Shown: positions 24,770 through 38,029 of the stretch, piece after piece
Layout: the number at the start of each line of letters is the position of its first letter
Numbering within the stretch: the first letter of the stretch is position 1
Notes under the pieces: model-generated
Told to the model about the DNA's origin: nothing
Databases searched by the model: none
Seen by the model: the letters and a program-made list of their open reading frames with translations, nothing else
DNA from: Branchiostoma lanceolatum
Lineage: Eukaryota > Chordata > Leptocardii > Amphioxiformes > Branchiostomatidae
DNA length: 64,000 nucleotides
Assembly: GCF_035083965.1 (NCBI RefSeq)
Contig: NC_089736.1
Span: forward strand, 2,152,501-2,216,500
Direction: 5' to 3'
Translations under genes and position numbers: made by a program

Positions 24770-25262
24770 GGGGTCCTATCTTCTTTATTTGCTATAGACG
24801 AATCAGGATGTATCTTCTTATTGTATTTATCATTCATGAAATGATATTTTTGAAGATGACGTTTAGCATGTTAAGGAGCATTTGATAAACGATCGTGTTA
24901 TCTATCTTTACTGTCATTGATTTATCGTGTTCTTCGTACTGTATTTTGCATCCTTCCTTACAACTGATCCCACACACAACTGAAACACAAAGGTCGGGGT
25001 TTTGATATAGAAAAATATTGTCACAAGTCTGTGGTTAACTCCTACGGTCTTATATCTTTTTGGTATAGACGATAGAAGAATCCGAATGTATCTTTTTCTA
25101 ACACACAAAATAATGTATTCATTAAAAAAACACTTTTGTAGCTGACTTCCAATAGCATTTTTGACAAACGCGATCTTGTTACGACTCTTCAATTTGTTTT
25201 CGTGTTCTTCGCACTACAGTAATACCCCGTCCTGATCCCATACACAACTGTAACACGGATGT
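24770..25262. repeat. Diverged tandem duplication, unit about 270 bp
   Basis: 24770-24993 and 25045-25262 share ordered blocks: a ...TATAGACGA...GAATGTATCTT segment, a CGTGTTCTTCG(T/C)ACT segment and CTGATCCCA(C/T)ACACAACTG(A/T)AACAC. Many substitutions separate the copies, so the duplication is old. It lies just 3' of the LRR gene. Confidence 0.65.
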
Positions 25263-28200
25263 CATGCCCAATTAGTGCCTCTATTTGTTCACATCAGCCT
25301 TGAGCCTGTAACCCGACGCGTCACGACCCTGAGCTCTTACAGATAAACTTGAACTCCACTCAAGGCCCTGCCGGACAGAGGGGTTAGAGGTCAGCTCCCG
25401 CGAGCGGGCCGGAATACCGCGGACCAATTAGCGAGTTGACGCTGCCACGCGCGGCGCACGGCCGGATGGACGGACATCAGGGGGTGTTACGGACTTTGAT
25501 ATCCTTCTTATTAGCCTCATGCAGGGACAAATAACCTCACAGAACCGGTACAATCTCCTCTTATGGCTCGCCTGAAGGGTTTTGCCCGCCAGGGGACGAT
25601 ATTGAGTAATCCCCAAGCAGATGCGGATGTGTTATTGTGGCTCCTTTGCAGCGTTGGTGACATACATGTAACATCATCACTCAAACATGTACCCAAACGG
25701 CAAGAACTTCCTGGAAGTTGTGCAAAGGAAGCGCAAAATAACATATCTGATTGGATCATGCAGAATAGCGGGCAATAAAAGTTGTCTTGACACATATAGC
25801 AACAGGTATTCTGTCCTCAACGTTGGCATCTCCTACCTGCATCAAGTCAAGAACACCCCTATCGTTCGATTCATTGGCTCGCTCGCAATAGAGTCTGTAA
25901 TACAGACTAAATAGAGTCTGTAATACAGACTCTATTCTTGACCACCCTCCTAAAAGCAGGACCTCTATATCTATCACTCTGTAATATCTGTGCCCGGTAT
26001 CTGTGCCTGTAATAGCAGACGTCTAAAGATGAACATATAACACTTACAACAGACTATTTAACATTCTGTTTCTGTTCCTAGGTACACACCGCTCCACACT
26101 TGATAAATAACGGTCCGCCCCCTCTGAAACCGTCCAAATCAACGCGTCCACAGACGGCGATGATGACGTCATGTGCCCGGTGGGTGGGGAGTGGGGAGGG
26201 GGGCGGTGATCAGGTCTGTACACATAATGTAAACATCAACATATTCTATTCTTCGAAAAGGTCAAGAGTCACTCGTGCAAGGTCACGAGGCTGCGTACCA
26301 GACAGGGCCGAACTTCTGACGCAGCCTGTTCACGTCCGCGTTTTGTGTGAACGTGGCTGCTCAAAAGGGCAAGTACCAGTGAATAGACATGAAGTGTTAG
26401 ACATTACTCATTAGCATCTACTGTTTGGGCGAAGGTTGTGTATGGAACGCTTTTCAGACATTGCTGTACTTTAACTCTTAAACATGGTGACAAGAAAAAA
26501 ACTTTCCGACGTGAACGATTTTCCTACCCTGCAAATATTTCAAGTCTGTATAAATTTATCACTTTCAAATTCAAAGGCCATCGGCCTACTTTTTGCAGAG
26601 TTGTTCGGGCAATTTAAAACGTGCCTTCCAAAATATTAAGTCAATTCTAAATGGGCAACAACGTATGTTACCAAGAGGGTGTACAGACATAAGCTGAGTT
26701 GTTGAGCAAAGCTCGAGATAAGAGTCGCCCACCATTAACAATGTTTGAGGTATCCAAGCTGGGCCATGCTGAACAGATTTGGGCCACAATAACAAACGTG
26801 AATGCAACTCGGACTGACAGGACATGGGAAGGTAGGGAGCTCATACCGGCATGGAATGAGAACGACACCGCAAAACTTCCGATCTAAGCCTAAAAGGACT
26901 TTAATGGCTATAGATTTCTGAACTCTCTTTCAGTGACATATTTCTAGACGATAGAAAATGAGTCAGGAGTGAGAGGTGAAGTGGGGGGGGGGGGAATATC
27001 CATCATTACTGCACAGTAAGGGGCGGAGGACCAAAGTGGCGACCAAAAATAACCCCTAATCGTGCTCATAGCGCGGCATGTACAACATGGTTGTGATAGC
27101 TCCACTCCAAAACACCGGGATAGTTTGTCTGGGAGACGTGACTGAAATGAAGGGTGTCCTACCGTTTGTGAAACTTTCGCACCCGAGTCTTGAACGTTCA
27201 CGTCGCTCTGTGGCAGAGCGCTCGGGCATGGTCAGGGCGAGTCGGACGTGTGGTCTCCTCGGCGGCAGAGCGCAGACTGTACGGACCGCGGCGCGCATCT
27301 GCCCGCCCTGTAACGTGAGAAGCACACTGACCCGCGGGTCAAGCTGATCCCCTTCCCGCCATGAATGCTAGTTATTCCCGCGCAGCCCGCGGGGAAGCTC
27401 CCTTTTCCGAGAAGGTTAAAACAAAGTCGTAAAGAGAGGAACACACGCCGCCGCTACTGCCTTTAAAGGGACGGCATATGTTGGCGTTATCAACGGGACA
27501 AATATAAGTCAAGTCCTGGCAGGGGAAAATCGTTATAAGTATGAACTGAGACCAATGACCATGAGACCAATTCTAGTGCTAAATGGCTGGCCCTCTTCTC
27601 TAGCTGGAAAACATTCCGAGACTGGGCGAAGAAGGCTGGAAACAAATATGAAAGGGGTGGGGGGGGGGGAACACACGAACGAACGAACAGCCAATAGGCG
27701 ATAATCGAATTCGCGAAACTAGCATCATAGAACTGTTCAACAGTAACATGGTCTTCACTTTGTCCCTCATGAGATCAGTGATCATCAGAGTGAGAACGTC
27801 CAAGGTGCTCTCATGAAATCATATTTTGACATCATTGCCCCTGTTGAGACATGTGAGGTTATGTGAATGTGCCATGGTTCAAACCAATTTTGCAATGTGC
27901 TTGCTAACCCTTTCTCAAAGAAAGACATGGTTGCTGTTTTTCAGTTCTCAACATACCGTCCCTGTTATTGTAGTTGTCGTCCCTACAGATGGCGACATGT
28001 TGCCGTTGAAAGAAAACATCTTATCTAAACAGTGTAGCGATGTGGTGGCGAGTGGGGGCGGACCCGGGCGTGAGAACCTGCTGACGGAATTGGTCGCAAA
28101 GCAGTAAAAAGACGAGACTCTTTGAGAGCCATGTAGGCAGAATATATTCATCAGAATCGCCCCTATCACTCACTTACTCTCTCTCATAGCTTAGTCAGCC

Positions 28201-28616
28201 GTCGGGGCAGCATAGTTCTATAAGGTATACATATATGAAAGCCATTGCCCCAGATGTATCAATTGTTTATGGTCAATTTGACACACGCCAGAAAAACAAA
28301 CAATGTTGCAAATGGCGGTGTCAAGTTCATGGGCGCGGTCCGGGGGAGGGCGTGTCATGTTGATGAAGGCCTGCATACTTTAAAACAAACAAGGATGCTG
28401 AAATAAATAACCATTTCTGTCATTATCTTTTGCTTTGGGCTGTTGTGTCTATGTGGTCACAGGCATGGCACTGCTCGCTGCATTGATAGTATATTCCGCA
28501 AGGCGGTGTCCATGTACGCGGAGAGATACTAGTAACGTGTAAGCTATCCATAACACACCATCTATCTATCTATCGGCCATCGGCCGAGACTAAACAAGTC
28601 ACACAACACAACACAC
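25263..28616. other. Intergenic, no gene recognised
   Basis: A single TAATCCCCAAGCAGATG end (about 25606) resembles the CTCCAAGCAG MITEs. A small palindrome AGAGTCTGTAATACAGACTCT lies near 25913-25933. A GC-rich patch at 27.2-27.45 kb could be a promoter, but no exon is supported beside it. Confidence 0.4.
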
Positions 28617-28625
28617 CATGCAATG

Positions 28626-28749
28626 TAGTCTCCAAGCAGACCTATGGGTTGCAAAGACCGTATCCAACTGGCAGAAGGAGTTTTTATAGCAAAACTTCTT
28701 CTGCCAGTTGGATACGGTCTTTGCAACCCGTAGGTCTGCTTGGAGACTA
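28626..28749. mobile_element. Hairpin MITE, TAGTCTCCAAGCAGACC termini, 9-bp TSD
   Basis: A 124-bp near-perfect foldback. Arms of about 55 bp begin TAGTCTCCAAGCAGACCTA and run through GGTTGCAAAGACCGTATCCA, with a loop of under 20 bp. An exact 9-bp duplication, CATGCAATG, flanks it at 28617-28625 and 28750-28758. The closest relative is 61433-61553, in an intron of P450 F. The very few arm mismatches indicate a young insertion. Confidence 0.92.
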
Positions 28750-28758
28750 CATGCAATG

Positions 28759-30347
28759 TTCCCTGGCGCTCACATGCATGCACGTACACACCAAGCGTTT
28801 ATGGCTCCGTTGTAAAAGTTCAGTGACCCACATACATAACTTAACATGGACATCTCCAGTGTTACAACATTTCGTATAATGTTACAAAATACACAGCCTG
28901 GTATCTACTTCCCTGTACTTTTGTAGCAAAGAGAAGGACTGTTCGAGTGTTTTACAGAAAAGCAAAACATTCTTCATCTAGACAGATTTGCTGAAAGACA
29001 AACGCTGTTTTAGCTCTTGGCCAGTGGACCTGTGTTTACTTGACTGTGTGTCACTGAGTGGTACTGCAGATGTAGCAGGTGTGTGGTGTCGGGTTACAGG
29101 CGTGTCCAGCCGGCATGTGGCAACTGGGATGTGTCCAACAGCTACAGCACCACCGACTGCAGTAATGTCTGTATTGGTCTACGCTTATCCATGGATAGAA
29201 GCAGATTTTCTCTGTAAACAGGTCACACAAACTTGAACTTGTAAATGGCCCATTCTGGAAACATACGTCTTATACCAGCGGGAGAAAAGGGAAGCAACTT
29301 TTAACTAGTTATGCTCAACTTTTGTCTCTTTCACGTCTTTATGGTTTTTTGAAGGATCCCCAATTCTAGTATGCTTGTTGGGATAACAACCATATTCCGA
29401 TTAAGTATAGATGTAGGCTGTACTGTAATGTATCTAAGTTCGCGGAGATTTCGCGGTATGGAATGACGTGTCCCCGGTGGTTTAAAGTTCGCGGTTGAAG
29501 CGAAAAGTTAGGCGGGCAGCTTCAGCATTTTAGCGATGTTTTTAAGTTCGCGGTAAAGAGTTCACCGCGAATATAAACGATCGCAAAAATTTCTGTATTT
29601 ACAATACTGGTATCTTGAAGATGGCACCAATAGAACAACCCGAATGATGTACTATTAATCAAAGAAATTCTTGAAAAAGACGAATAAAGTCGAAATCGGT
29701 CGAATTCCGCCTCAGTCCTAGAGCTACGACTGATATTAGATAATACATATATAATGAAAGAAATGTTTACCTTGAAAAAAGGCTTGAATGTTATAATTAT
29801 CTAACTGTTATTGGTAAAAGATATTTCAAGATCAAAGTCACATCAAAGTCGGCATTATCGGATATCACCCAACCAGTGTGGCTATCAGCCGGACAGGCCA
29901 TATAGGACAGGCTATACTGGTCGGGCCTGGCACTGACTTTGTAAACTGAGCCAAGACTAGAGGGCCTGCCAAATACAGCACCCTAACATAGAGTCTGAGG
30001 CTTAATCATAATTATAGCAGTTAAGTCTGGTCGTATACATTGTAACTTGGCAAAATCAAACCTCAACATCTTTCATCTATTTCTGTGCATGTGGGAGCTA
30101 AGGGGTTTACTGAGCAGGCGCTTTGGCTGGTAATCTGTTCTCGTACAACTTCGAAACTCGTGAGCCTGCATGTTGCAAATGGAAAGAACTATATCCACAT
30201 ATCAACACATGCAGACATAGCCTCTACACCCAAACCAGTAACGGCACATACGTGAAGTAAAGGGTGTGGCTGTTTTCGAGCTAGGGAGTGCATCTTTCAT
30301 TAGTCATCACCTCGACGATCCACCTTCTATCAATAGCCCTTCATCTG
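28759..30347. other. Intergenic, with a GTTCGCGG repeat cluster
   Basis: 29440-29585 holds several AAGTTCGCGG motifs and an inverted CACCGCGAA, related to 20150-20512. No exon is supported. Confidence 0.45.
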
Positions 30348-30356
30348 TTTATCTAT

Positions 30357-30539
30357 TACTCTCCAAGCAGAGGTAAGATCTGGGGTATTTTCGACGTATT
30401 TTCGCGGTATCTTATTCGTCTTTCTACTTTTCCGTTTTATGTTGGGTCGCCCTCCTCTAAAGAGAAAAGTAAAAAGACGAATAAAATACCGCGAAAATAC
30501 GTCGAAAATACCCCGGATCTTACCGCTGCTTGTAGAGTA
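30357..30539. mobile_element. Hairpin MITE, TACTCTCCAAGCAGAGG termini, 9-bp TSD
   Basis: A 183-bp foldback. Its arms include TACTCTCCAAGCAG(AGG), TATTTTCGACGTATTTTCGC and TCTTATTCGTCTTT, each with its complement on the right. Flanks TTTATCTAT (30348-30356) and TTTCTCTAT (30540-30548) match at 8 of 9 bases. Confidence 0.9.
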
Positions 30540-30588
30540 TTTCTCTATCTCCTTTTTTGTTTAGAAGTTGCAAGATCGTGCAACATTG

Positions 30589-30658
30589 TAGCCTGAGTGT
30601 CATCCTAGTCACAGACTTTCCCTTCACCAACCAACTAACTAGGATGACACTCAGGCTG
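30589..30658. mobile_element. 70-bp MITE, YAGCCTGAGTGTCATCCTAGT termini, 9-bp TSD
   Basis: Twenty-base perfect inverted ends enclose a 28-bp core. Exact flanking repeats GCAACATTG lie at 30580-30588 and 30659-30667. It is 50 bp from the MITE at 30357 and shares termini with the element at 18142. Confidence 0.92.
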
Positions 30659-30667
30659 GCAACATTG

Positions 30668-33055
30668 TATGAAGTTGACCAACAAGGGTAACTATAGCAC
30701 CCGAAAACACACTCATGATCTAGAAACCAGTACCACATTTCCACGAGGGTAACGGGAAGCGCTTTACTGGTGAGTACTGCCGGTGACAGTCCTGATGCCA
30801 TAGAAAACACCCCAACAATCACGAACAAGTGTAAGTTGATCCAGGCCGATCATAATCACCCTCTATCACTCACATGATTCAGTTACATGTTGAAGCGATG
30901 AGATTACACAGGTGGATTATAAACATATACTAGTAATACAAAACTTACCTACTCCTGGTTTTGTCTCAATGTAGCAGCTTTAAACAGATTCCCATCTTCA
31001 TCGACGTTTAGCTGCCCAACCCTGGAAGATGCAAGTCTGTCAGTCTTGGACGTCCGCCCGGGCGAACGTGAGAATATTTCTCAGCAGATTCCCAGATTCT
31101 GCACCAACATCAGGAGGAGACACAGTTTTTCACAATTAGCCGTGAGAAGTCGGAAGTGTTGTCCACTCACGGCTCATACTGCGGTAAACAGCGGGGGTCG
31201 GCATGGGAGGTAATTAATCATCACTGCTGTAGAGGCTATTAAAGGGTTTGTGAGGTTGTGCTTTAGATGATAGCTGGCTAGGAGGGGAATAAAGTACTTA
31301 CAGACTGATACTGTTACAGTTGTAATACATACAAAACGAAACAGTTTTAAAAGGACAGTGTCGTCGAGCATGATGCTAGGTCTATTTCACCATTTCATGA
31401 ACGCCTCTTCGATTTCATGCATTTGAATCTAGCAAGGTTTATCAATGACATCAATTCCATGGTCAAGATGAACCCTGAATAGTTCCCTTAAATAAAAAGA
31501 TACGAATCTTTGTGAAATATATAATCATGTAAACGACTCTTAAACAAAATTATTTTAGTCAGCCTTCCTGGAGTTCATAGAATTCTTTTCTATGACATTT
31601 TCTATGAGCTATTGAACGTGTTCCAACGTCGACGATTCAAATCGATTTGCTTGTGGAATAAGCCATTGTAATATCAGCACTGTGCGCACAACATAGTTCT
31701 TCATTTCGGGACGGTTGGTTGTTGTCCTTACAAAGTTTCGACGATGGCTGCCGCCCGGCCTGCCCCCACGAGAGCCCCCTGGCGACTGACAGGGCAGGTG
31801 GCCCGGACCCCCAGCCATGAGTGGCCACTTGGGGCGGGAATACCGGGGCGTTAGGTTACTGCTGTATGTACGGGGCTCAGGGTCATTAGCACCGTGGACT
31901 CTGGGTGTAGCTTACGGCCTGAACCGGGCTGCAAAACTGGCTCACTTTGGAAAGTGAAGCATATGAGGTGAATCCGGTTACAAAACTGGTTCGCTGACGC
32001 TAGGCGTATGGAATGAACCATAGAGCTGGTCTGTAAGCACATCGGCTTTCATAGCAGCCCTTCCTAATGCGTAAAGAGAAGCTCTCAGTCTTTTTACGTT
32101 CGTGTAACATGAGATAGAACAAGCTTTACTAGTTCAAGGTAATCATTGTCAAACCAGGATGGGATTATCTATATAAAGACCATGTGGATGTACATATATT
32201 CCACATAGAAAGCATTACTCTGATCGCACTGATTACAGCACGGCCACTAGATATCATCGTACTATTGTCAGAACATAACTGTACTATGGCAACGTTGCCG
32301 CAACGATGATCAGGACATCTATCGAACCCAAGGCCAACTCCAGTGTTACTCACAGTCACACCACACCACAACACTACGCATGTAACTCTAAAGGTAAGTT
32401 TCTACAGATAAGATCTAGATACCAAGAGTATACACTAGTCGATAGGGCATGGAAACGAGGAATATCATTATCCTCTTCGACTCCTTTCGTCTTAATTTAA
32501 TAGACAGTCCTAGAGCCTTGCAAGGTGCACATACCTTACAGTTCCGCAGGGAGGCGCCTTTGATAGTGGTAGAACTTGGCCTTGAAAGCGCGCCGCAAGT
32601 TCGCAAGGACCACCGCTATTATAGAATACGACAAACAAACGTTATAGTATATAGACGTGTACGTAGGGTTGCGGCATCTCTGCCTGGAGTCAGACGACTT
32701 TTGCCAGCAGGCTGTCAGCAGTGACATGGCAGAGGAGTCAGAGAATGTCGGGCCGGCTCATGATGAGGCCAGTTCGTGCCGACCCGCGAGTTTGTGGAGA
32801 CACCGATCCTCGGGAAATGATACTAGTAGCCTCAACAGCAGACCAGCAGTTCTAACTTGAAGGACGGTGTTCTTATATCTTTATGTTTTGCTGTTTGCCA
32901 ACTGTTTTCAAATCGCTAGCTGCCGTGCTCTGAGTGATCAATATCCATCCAATGGTGTGAAAACGGCAGTCATCAAAACGTTTGCGGCAACTGTATGTCA
33001 TCAGTCAAATATCAACAAAAGCGTCAAAATGCCGACCGCAGTTTAGCCTTTATAG
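30668..33055. other. Intergenic, no gene recognised
   Basis: A short frame ending at a GTAAGT donor near 32393 is not backed by any family resemblance. No repeat of note. Confidence 0.4.
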
Positions 33056-33058
33056 CGT

Positions 33059-33711
33059 GAGCTCGAGACTAGGCTTATGACGGCCGAGACAAGCTCGGAA
33101 CGGGCAGCCTCGAGCTCTTCTCACAAGGACGAACAACAACGTTCTCACGGCGTGCTTTAAATCGTTCTCCCGGCTCAGGGCTCTGGGATCTAATAAAGGG
33201 ATAGGTACCGGTCGGGTTTTATGCAATTAAATCTAAATCAATAGTTGAAATGTTGTAATACTTGTAGGCAGACGTCTGCCACAGAAAAGTGTTAATTGTG
33301 TCTAAGGTGATATGTGCCTGTGGACTAGTCCCATTGCGCTATAGGAACGGAGACGGACAGTGGTCCAAATGCTCATAGTCATAGAAACGGAGATGGTGTA
33401 TTAGCTGGTGTGTTATGCCGAAAGGCTATAAAGATACACATTCATATGGGTACATCAGAATTGTAATGGCGCATTAATTTAGCAACTTAATCCTCATTGA
33501 ATGTTAAAGCATGGATACAGTGTCTGTATATTTGATAGTGGTTCAAGGCCTACAGCTACAAAACACACGTACAGAACCAGTAGCTGAGGGCCGCCTGCTG
33601 AGCTCCAGGTTACGCCTATGGTCGCCGGGATGGGCTCGGAACTGGCAGCCTCGAGCTCTTCTCACAAGGACTAAAAAAACATTCTCACGGAGGGCCCCGA
33701 ACCATTCTCCA
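33059..33711. repeat. Pair of dispersed direct repeats of about 115 bp
   Basis: 33059-33170 and 33599-33711 share GGCAGCCTCGAGCTCTTCTC, ACAAGGAC, TTCTCACGG and flanking blocks. Between them, 33402-33440 carries an AGCTGGTGTGTTATGCCG motif repeated at 62600-62648. Confidence 0.7.
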
Positions 33712-34013
33712 GGCAAGCCTGAGACAACAGATACATCAGTGTAATTGTAGTGACTAGTGACACCACACAAAAGCAACTTAAAGCTAAAGCATTAATGCGT
33801 TAAAGTATCCAGTTCGTGACCTGCTATATTTGATAGTGGTACAATGCCTACAGCTTTCAATAGAACAGACTGAAAAAAATATTCCTGTCACCCCTGAGTA
33901 GAGAATGGGAAGTCTGAAGTGGTCCATATTGTTGATCTCTTACTTGTAAACAACAGAGGGATGCGAGCGAACGCATCATAATTGACTACAGCTCTATTTC
34001 CAATACGTTTTCT

Positions 34014-34229
34014 TCATGTATGATGTTTCTTCAGATAACACATTCAACCTTGTTAGGGCTGATGATAATATCTATTCTGCTTCAAGTCAGGCCTCACTTG
34101 GCTTTTCAAGTCGGGCCTCGCTTGGCTTCCTATACACCTGATCGCTCCGTGGATGAACAATACAAACAATGGAGGTCATAGGTCGCCTTATTCCCATCTA
34201 ACTGGGCCACCCACTGCATTCGTGAGAAA
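34014..34229 (+). promoter_or_regulatory. Upstream region of P450 A, conserved with P450 C
   Basis: The stretch from CATGTATGATGTTTCTTCAG through ACCTTGTTAGGGCTGATGAT, TCGCTTGGCTTCCTATACAC and CCACTGCATTCGTGAGAAA to the ATG is closely matched upstream of P450 C (40150-40403). The last part also precedes fragment B. This preservation suggests a co-duplicated promoter and 5' UTR. No clear TATA box was found. Confidence 0.4.
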
Positions 34230-37200
34230 ATGGCCGGTACTGTTCAGTGGATAGCTGAGTCCGTCCAGGAGATTTTGCAGATCTCTGGGCTGACTCTGCA
34301 GACGTTTCTTGTCCTCTGTGCGACTTTCCTCCTCGCATATGTCGTCTTCAAACGTCCCCGGAACCTGCCTCCTTACCCGGCAGGACGTGTGCCTGTTCTC
34401 GGGCACATACTCGCCTTGGGCCGAGCGCCTCACCTCAAGCTGACGGCGTGGAGGCGACAGTACGGGGACGTCTTCACCGTCAGATTGGGGATGGAAGATG
34501 TGGTGGTTCTGAACGGCTACACTGCCGTCAAGGACGCGCTCGTGGACAGGTCCGAGCTGTTCGCGTCCAGGGCGCCTCACTACCTGTTTGATGTGATGTC
34601 TGATTTCGGAAAAGGTAAACTTCGATTATATGCTTAAACCGGCGTCACAATTCATGCGAACGTCGGCCGAATTTGTAGATCGCCCGAAGCTCGCCGAATT
34701 TCACAATCGCCCGAGCGTCGACCGCGTATTTTTTGCTGAAGATCTACCCCGTCACAAATTGGACGAGGCTCGAGCGACGTCTGTCGAACACTACTAATAA
34801 AAAATCCACCATGAGATGGTACCATCTTTTGGACACGACTACCGAAGTCATAATCGACTAACCTGGTAAAAAGCCAATATTTGGATGAACTCGATTTCTG
34901 AGTTGTGGGAAATATGTAGAGCATGAATGGAGTAGACGCCCACAGTGAAAATTACTTCAGTTGTTGACGGTTTGCACATGCTTGTTCAGTATGCTAGCCC
35001 TGGCAATTTTTTAGTTGAGGGTATTTCAAGAATGCGTACGTTGCACCCGCGCAGTTGTTAAAAAAAAGAGCAATATCAAACTAGTACCCTTTGTTTCAAA
35101 GGCGTCTGGGCACTTCAGCACTGGGGGTATATTTTTGCTCTGGAACTCCAGCAGGGTTATCAAGAACACATTCTTCGATTGTTGCTGTAGACATCGTTGG
35201 TGCACGCTGGGGGCCCGGGTTCAGACAGAGGAAGAAGTTCATCACCGCCGCCCTGAGGAACCTGGGCATGAAGGTCGGGACTGGCAGCATCGAGGAGAAC
35301 ATCCGAGAGGAGGCGAGCTGTCTTCGCAACAGGGTAAGATGCAACAAATAAAACTAATGGTGAACAAGGTAAGATCCTGAATTTTACAGGTCGAATGTCT
35401 GTTGTCATATATTTGTGTGATAGTATTGGAGGCATTCCAATGGTTAATGCATTGGTACGTTTTAAGATCAGTCAAATGTTTTTCCCTCCTGACCATTAGT
35501 TGTTGATGTAATGTTAGATGTAGTTTGTGATAATTATATTTCATCCATACTACAGTATGAATGCAATATATTGTTTTCTCTCATGTTTCTTTTTCTTCTT
35601 CTTCTACTTCTTCCTCTCTGCATATATATAGCAATGGCTTATTTACTTGTTTTCGCTAACGATAAGAGTACACAAAGGCTCATCTCCCTACAAGTGGTTG
35701 TGTATCTTTTTGATAGCAAAAATAATTGTGATATCACTGGTATGTGTCAGTGTTACAGAATGAAATACGCATCAGAAATCTGCAGTTTGTCCAGCAGACA
35801 TTTGTGAAACTTTTGCACAGCTTGAGTTGGTTCCGAAGAACTGGCCGCTGCGTAATGCAAAATTTTCAGATTGTAGAACTTCTTCCACATAAGAAATCTT
35901 TGGCAAGGTTGTAGTTTACATTCTTGCATGCGGTGAACATTTGATGAAATTCAATTCTGGACTTGGGTGATTATGAAAAAGTCCATTTTTTTAGGATGTG
36001 GGGAGGGAAATGGATGAAATGTGTTGTATTTGCTCTCGCAAATATTGCTTTTCTAGTATTGGCTCTATAGTGTTTCCACGATTCCTTTGAATTGAAAGCA
36101 AAAATGTCGCCGGTATATGGTCTACGAACTATAGGGTCATGATACATCTGACCAACACCTTTTAGGACAGTTTCCATGACGACAAACTCATCATCTTGCT
36201 GAAACAAATTCTGTTCAGGTTGCAGAAAACAACGGACAGCCCTTCGACATCGCTCATGACGTCACCGTGACGGTGGCAAACGTCATCTGCTCCATGGCGT
36301 TCGGGAAGCGCTACGACTACGAGGATGAAACGTTCCTCGAGCTCTCGGAGGCGGTTTCCACAGTACTAGTTGGGCTCGGAGTTGGGCAGATCATCAGCGT
36401 TTTTCCCTTGCTACGGTTTGTTCCTATCGGTAGGTAAAATTGATCTTTGAACAACAGTTTCATGATTAGATAGATCGGTAGGTCGCAGGATGATTATTTT
36501 ATGATAAATAACCTTATTGGAATTTACCAGGCCGACGTTACGGTAACTTCTCATTTAGCTTATTCGGGAAAAACCGAGTCACGTTTGGTACATGTACATG
36601 TACAACATCTTTGCCACAACGCCACCATGCGGCAAAGTGTGGAAGAGTCCATTCAGGCGATGAGGAGGGTGACTGAGGAGTTACCCAAGCGTCTTAAGCT
36701 ATTTCATCACAACCAAAAACTTTGCATTCACGTGTAATTTGCATGCATATTTTTCAGTAAACAGAGCGGGGATCAATGCACTGCAGGCGTACTACAAGGT
36801 CCTAAATGTGATAAGCGGTGAGATATCTCGCCATCGGGAACATCTGGATCGCGAGAACCCGCGAGACTTCCTCGACTTCTGCCTGCTGGAGCTTGAACAG
36901 CAGGAAAAGGTGGACGGTCTGACGGAGGGGAATGTTCTGTACATGGCCGGGGATCTTTTTGCCGCAGGAACAGAAACAACCGCCAACACGCTGCTGTGGA
37001 GTCTTCTCTACATGACTTTGAACCCCGACGTCCAAGATAAGGTACTTGTTATCTGTTTGAGTTCTTCGAAACTTTCCGTGTTAGCCTCTGTCAGACTCTG
37101 TATCGGAAGTATCATCGGTACATCGATCGCACGATATTCTACGCTTTTCTTTTGACTTTTAAAGCATATTTACGTTATCAATTGTTGCATCGGTGCTTGT

Positions 37201-38029
37201 TTTGTTCGTAAAGGTTCAAGAGGAGCTTGATGCCGTTGTTGGTGAGAGTCTGCCCACCCTGTCCCACCGTGCCCAGCTGCCCTACGTGAACGCCTGTCTG
37301 CTGGAGGTCATGAGGATCCGCAACATTATTACTATCGGACCTCACGCCACTACAGAGGAGGTCAAAGTGCAGGGATATGATATCCCTAAGGGAATCCAGG
37401 TACATATTATAAGATTGCAAAACCCTTTTTTTACCGTAAATTGCAGAATGGTCCCTCCATCTACAGATGAGTAGTGCTAATTTTGTGCTCCTATGATCTC
37501 TATTCAAGTCGAAGTGAACTTCTGCTTGAAGTTTATCCCTAAGAATGTTTTGTCTTTTTCGGGAAATTTTGTTTGTAACCTCATTTTGACCTCTGTGTTT
37601 GGTCCAGGTGCAGGTGAACCTGCATTCTCTCCACATGGACGCCGCCTACTGGCCTGATCCGGACCAGTTTGACCCCGAAAGGTTTCTTGACGCGGAAGGG
37701 AACGTCATCAACAAGCCTGAATCTTTCCTGCCTTTTGGAGGAGGTGAGTATCAGGATTAGAGATGTTACTATCGCACGTATTTCACCACAGTTATGATTA
37801 AATACTTTCTATTTCTATTGTCTTTATTACCCGGGCATCTTCATTTCCAGGCCGACGCAGGTGTCCCGGTGAGCAACTGGCCAGGATGGAAACTTTCCTG
37901 TTCTTCTCGACCCTGCTGCAGTCCTTCAGCTTCAAGACGCCAGAGGGCGCTGCTGATGCAAACACTGATGGCGTCTTTGGCATGACGTTGGCCCCGCATC
38001 CGTTCCAACTCTGTGCAATACCGCGTTAG
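34230..38029 (+). CDS. Cytochrome P450, CYP2 family-like (copy A)
   Basis: Seven exons: 34230-34614, 35191-35333, 36219-36429, 36758-37041, 37214-37399, 37608-37743 and 37851-38029. All junctions are GT-AG and in phase; the product is 507 residues, normal for CYP2. An N-terminal membrane anchor leads to the proline hinge (LPPYP). Further motifs are the I-helix AGTETT (316-321), ExxR (E372, R375), PERF (426-429) and heme loop FGGGRRRCPGE with ligand Cys453. The role is an ER-bound monooxygenase oxidising small lipophilic molecules with electrons from P450 reductase; the substrate is not predictable. The C-helix motif, usually WxxxR, reads FRQRK (139-143). Gene C is its closest relative in introns, promoter and 3' flank. 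An AATAAA at 38623 lies in the conserved 3' flank. Confidence 0.92.
34634..34886 (-). mobile_element. Truncated MITE, GCCGGCGTCACAATTCATG family, in intron 1 of P450 A
   Basis: Begins CCGGCGTCACAATTCATGCG and continues through CGGCCGA, TCGCCCGA and ATGAGATGGTACCATC blocks. It matches, in reverse orientation, the fuller copy at 41804-42157. The far end is missing. Confidence 0.8.

Noticed and set aside
26100-26414. 104-codon frame
   Set aside because: No recognisable domain and no paired splice sites.
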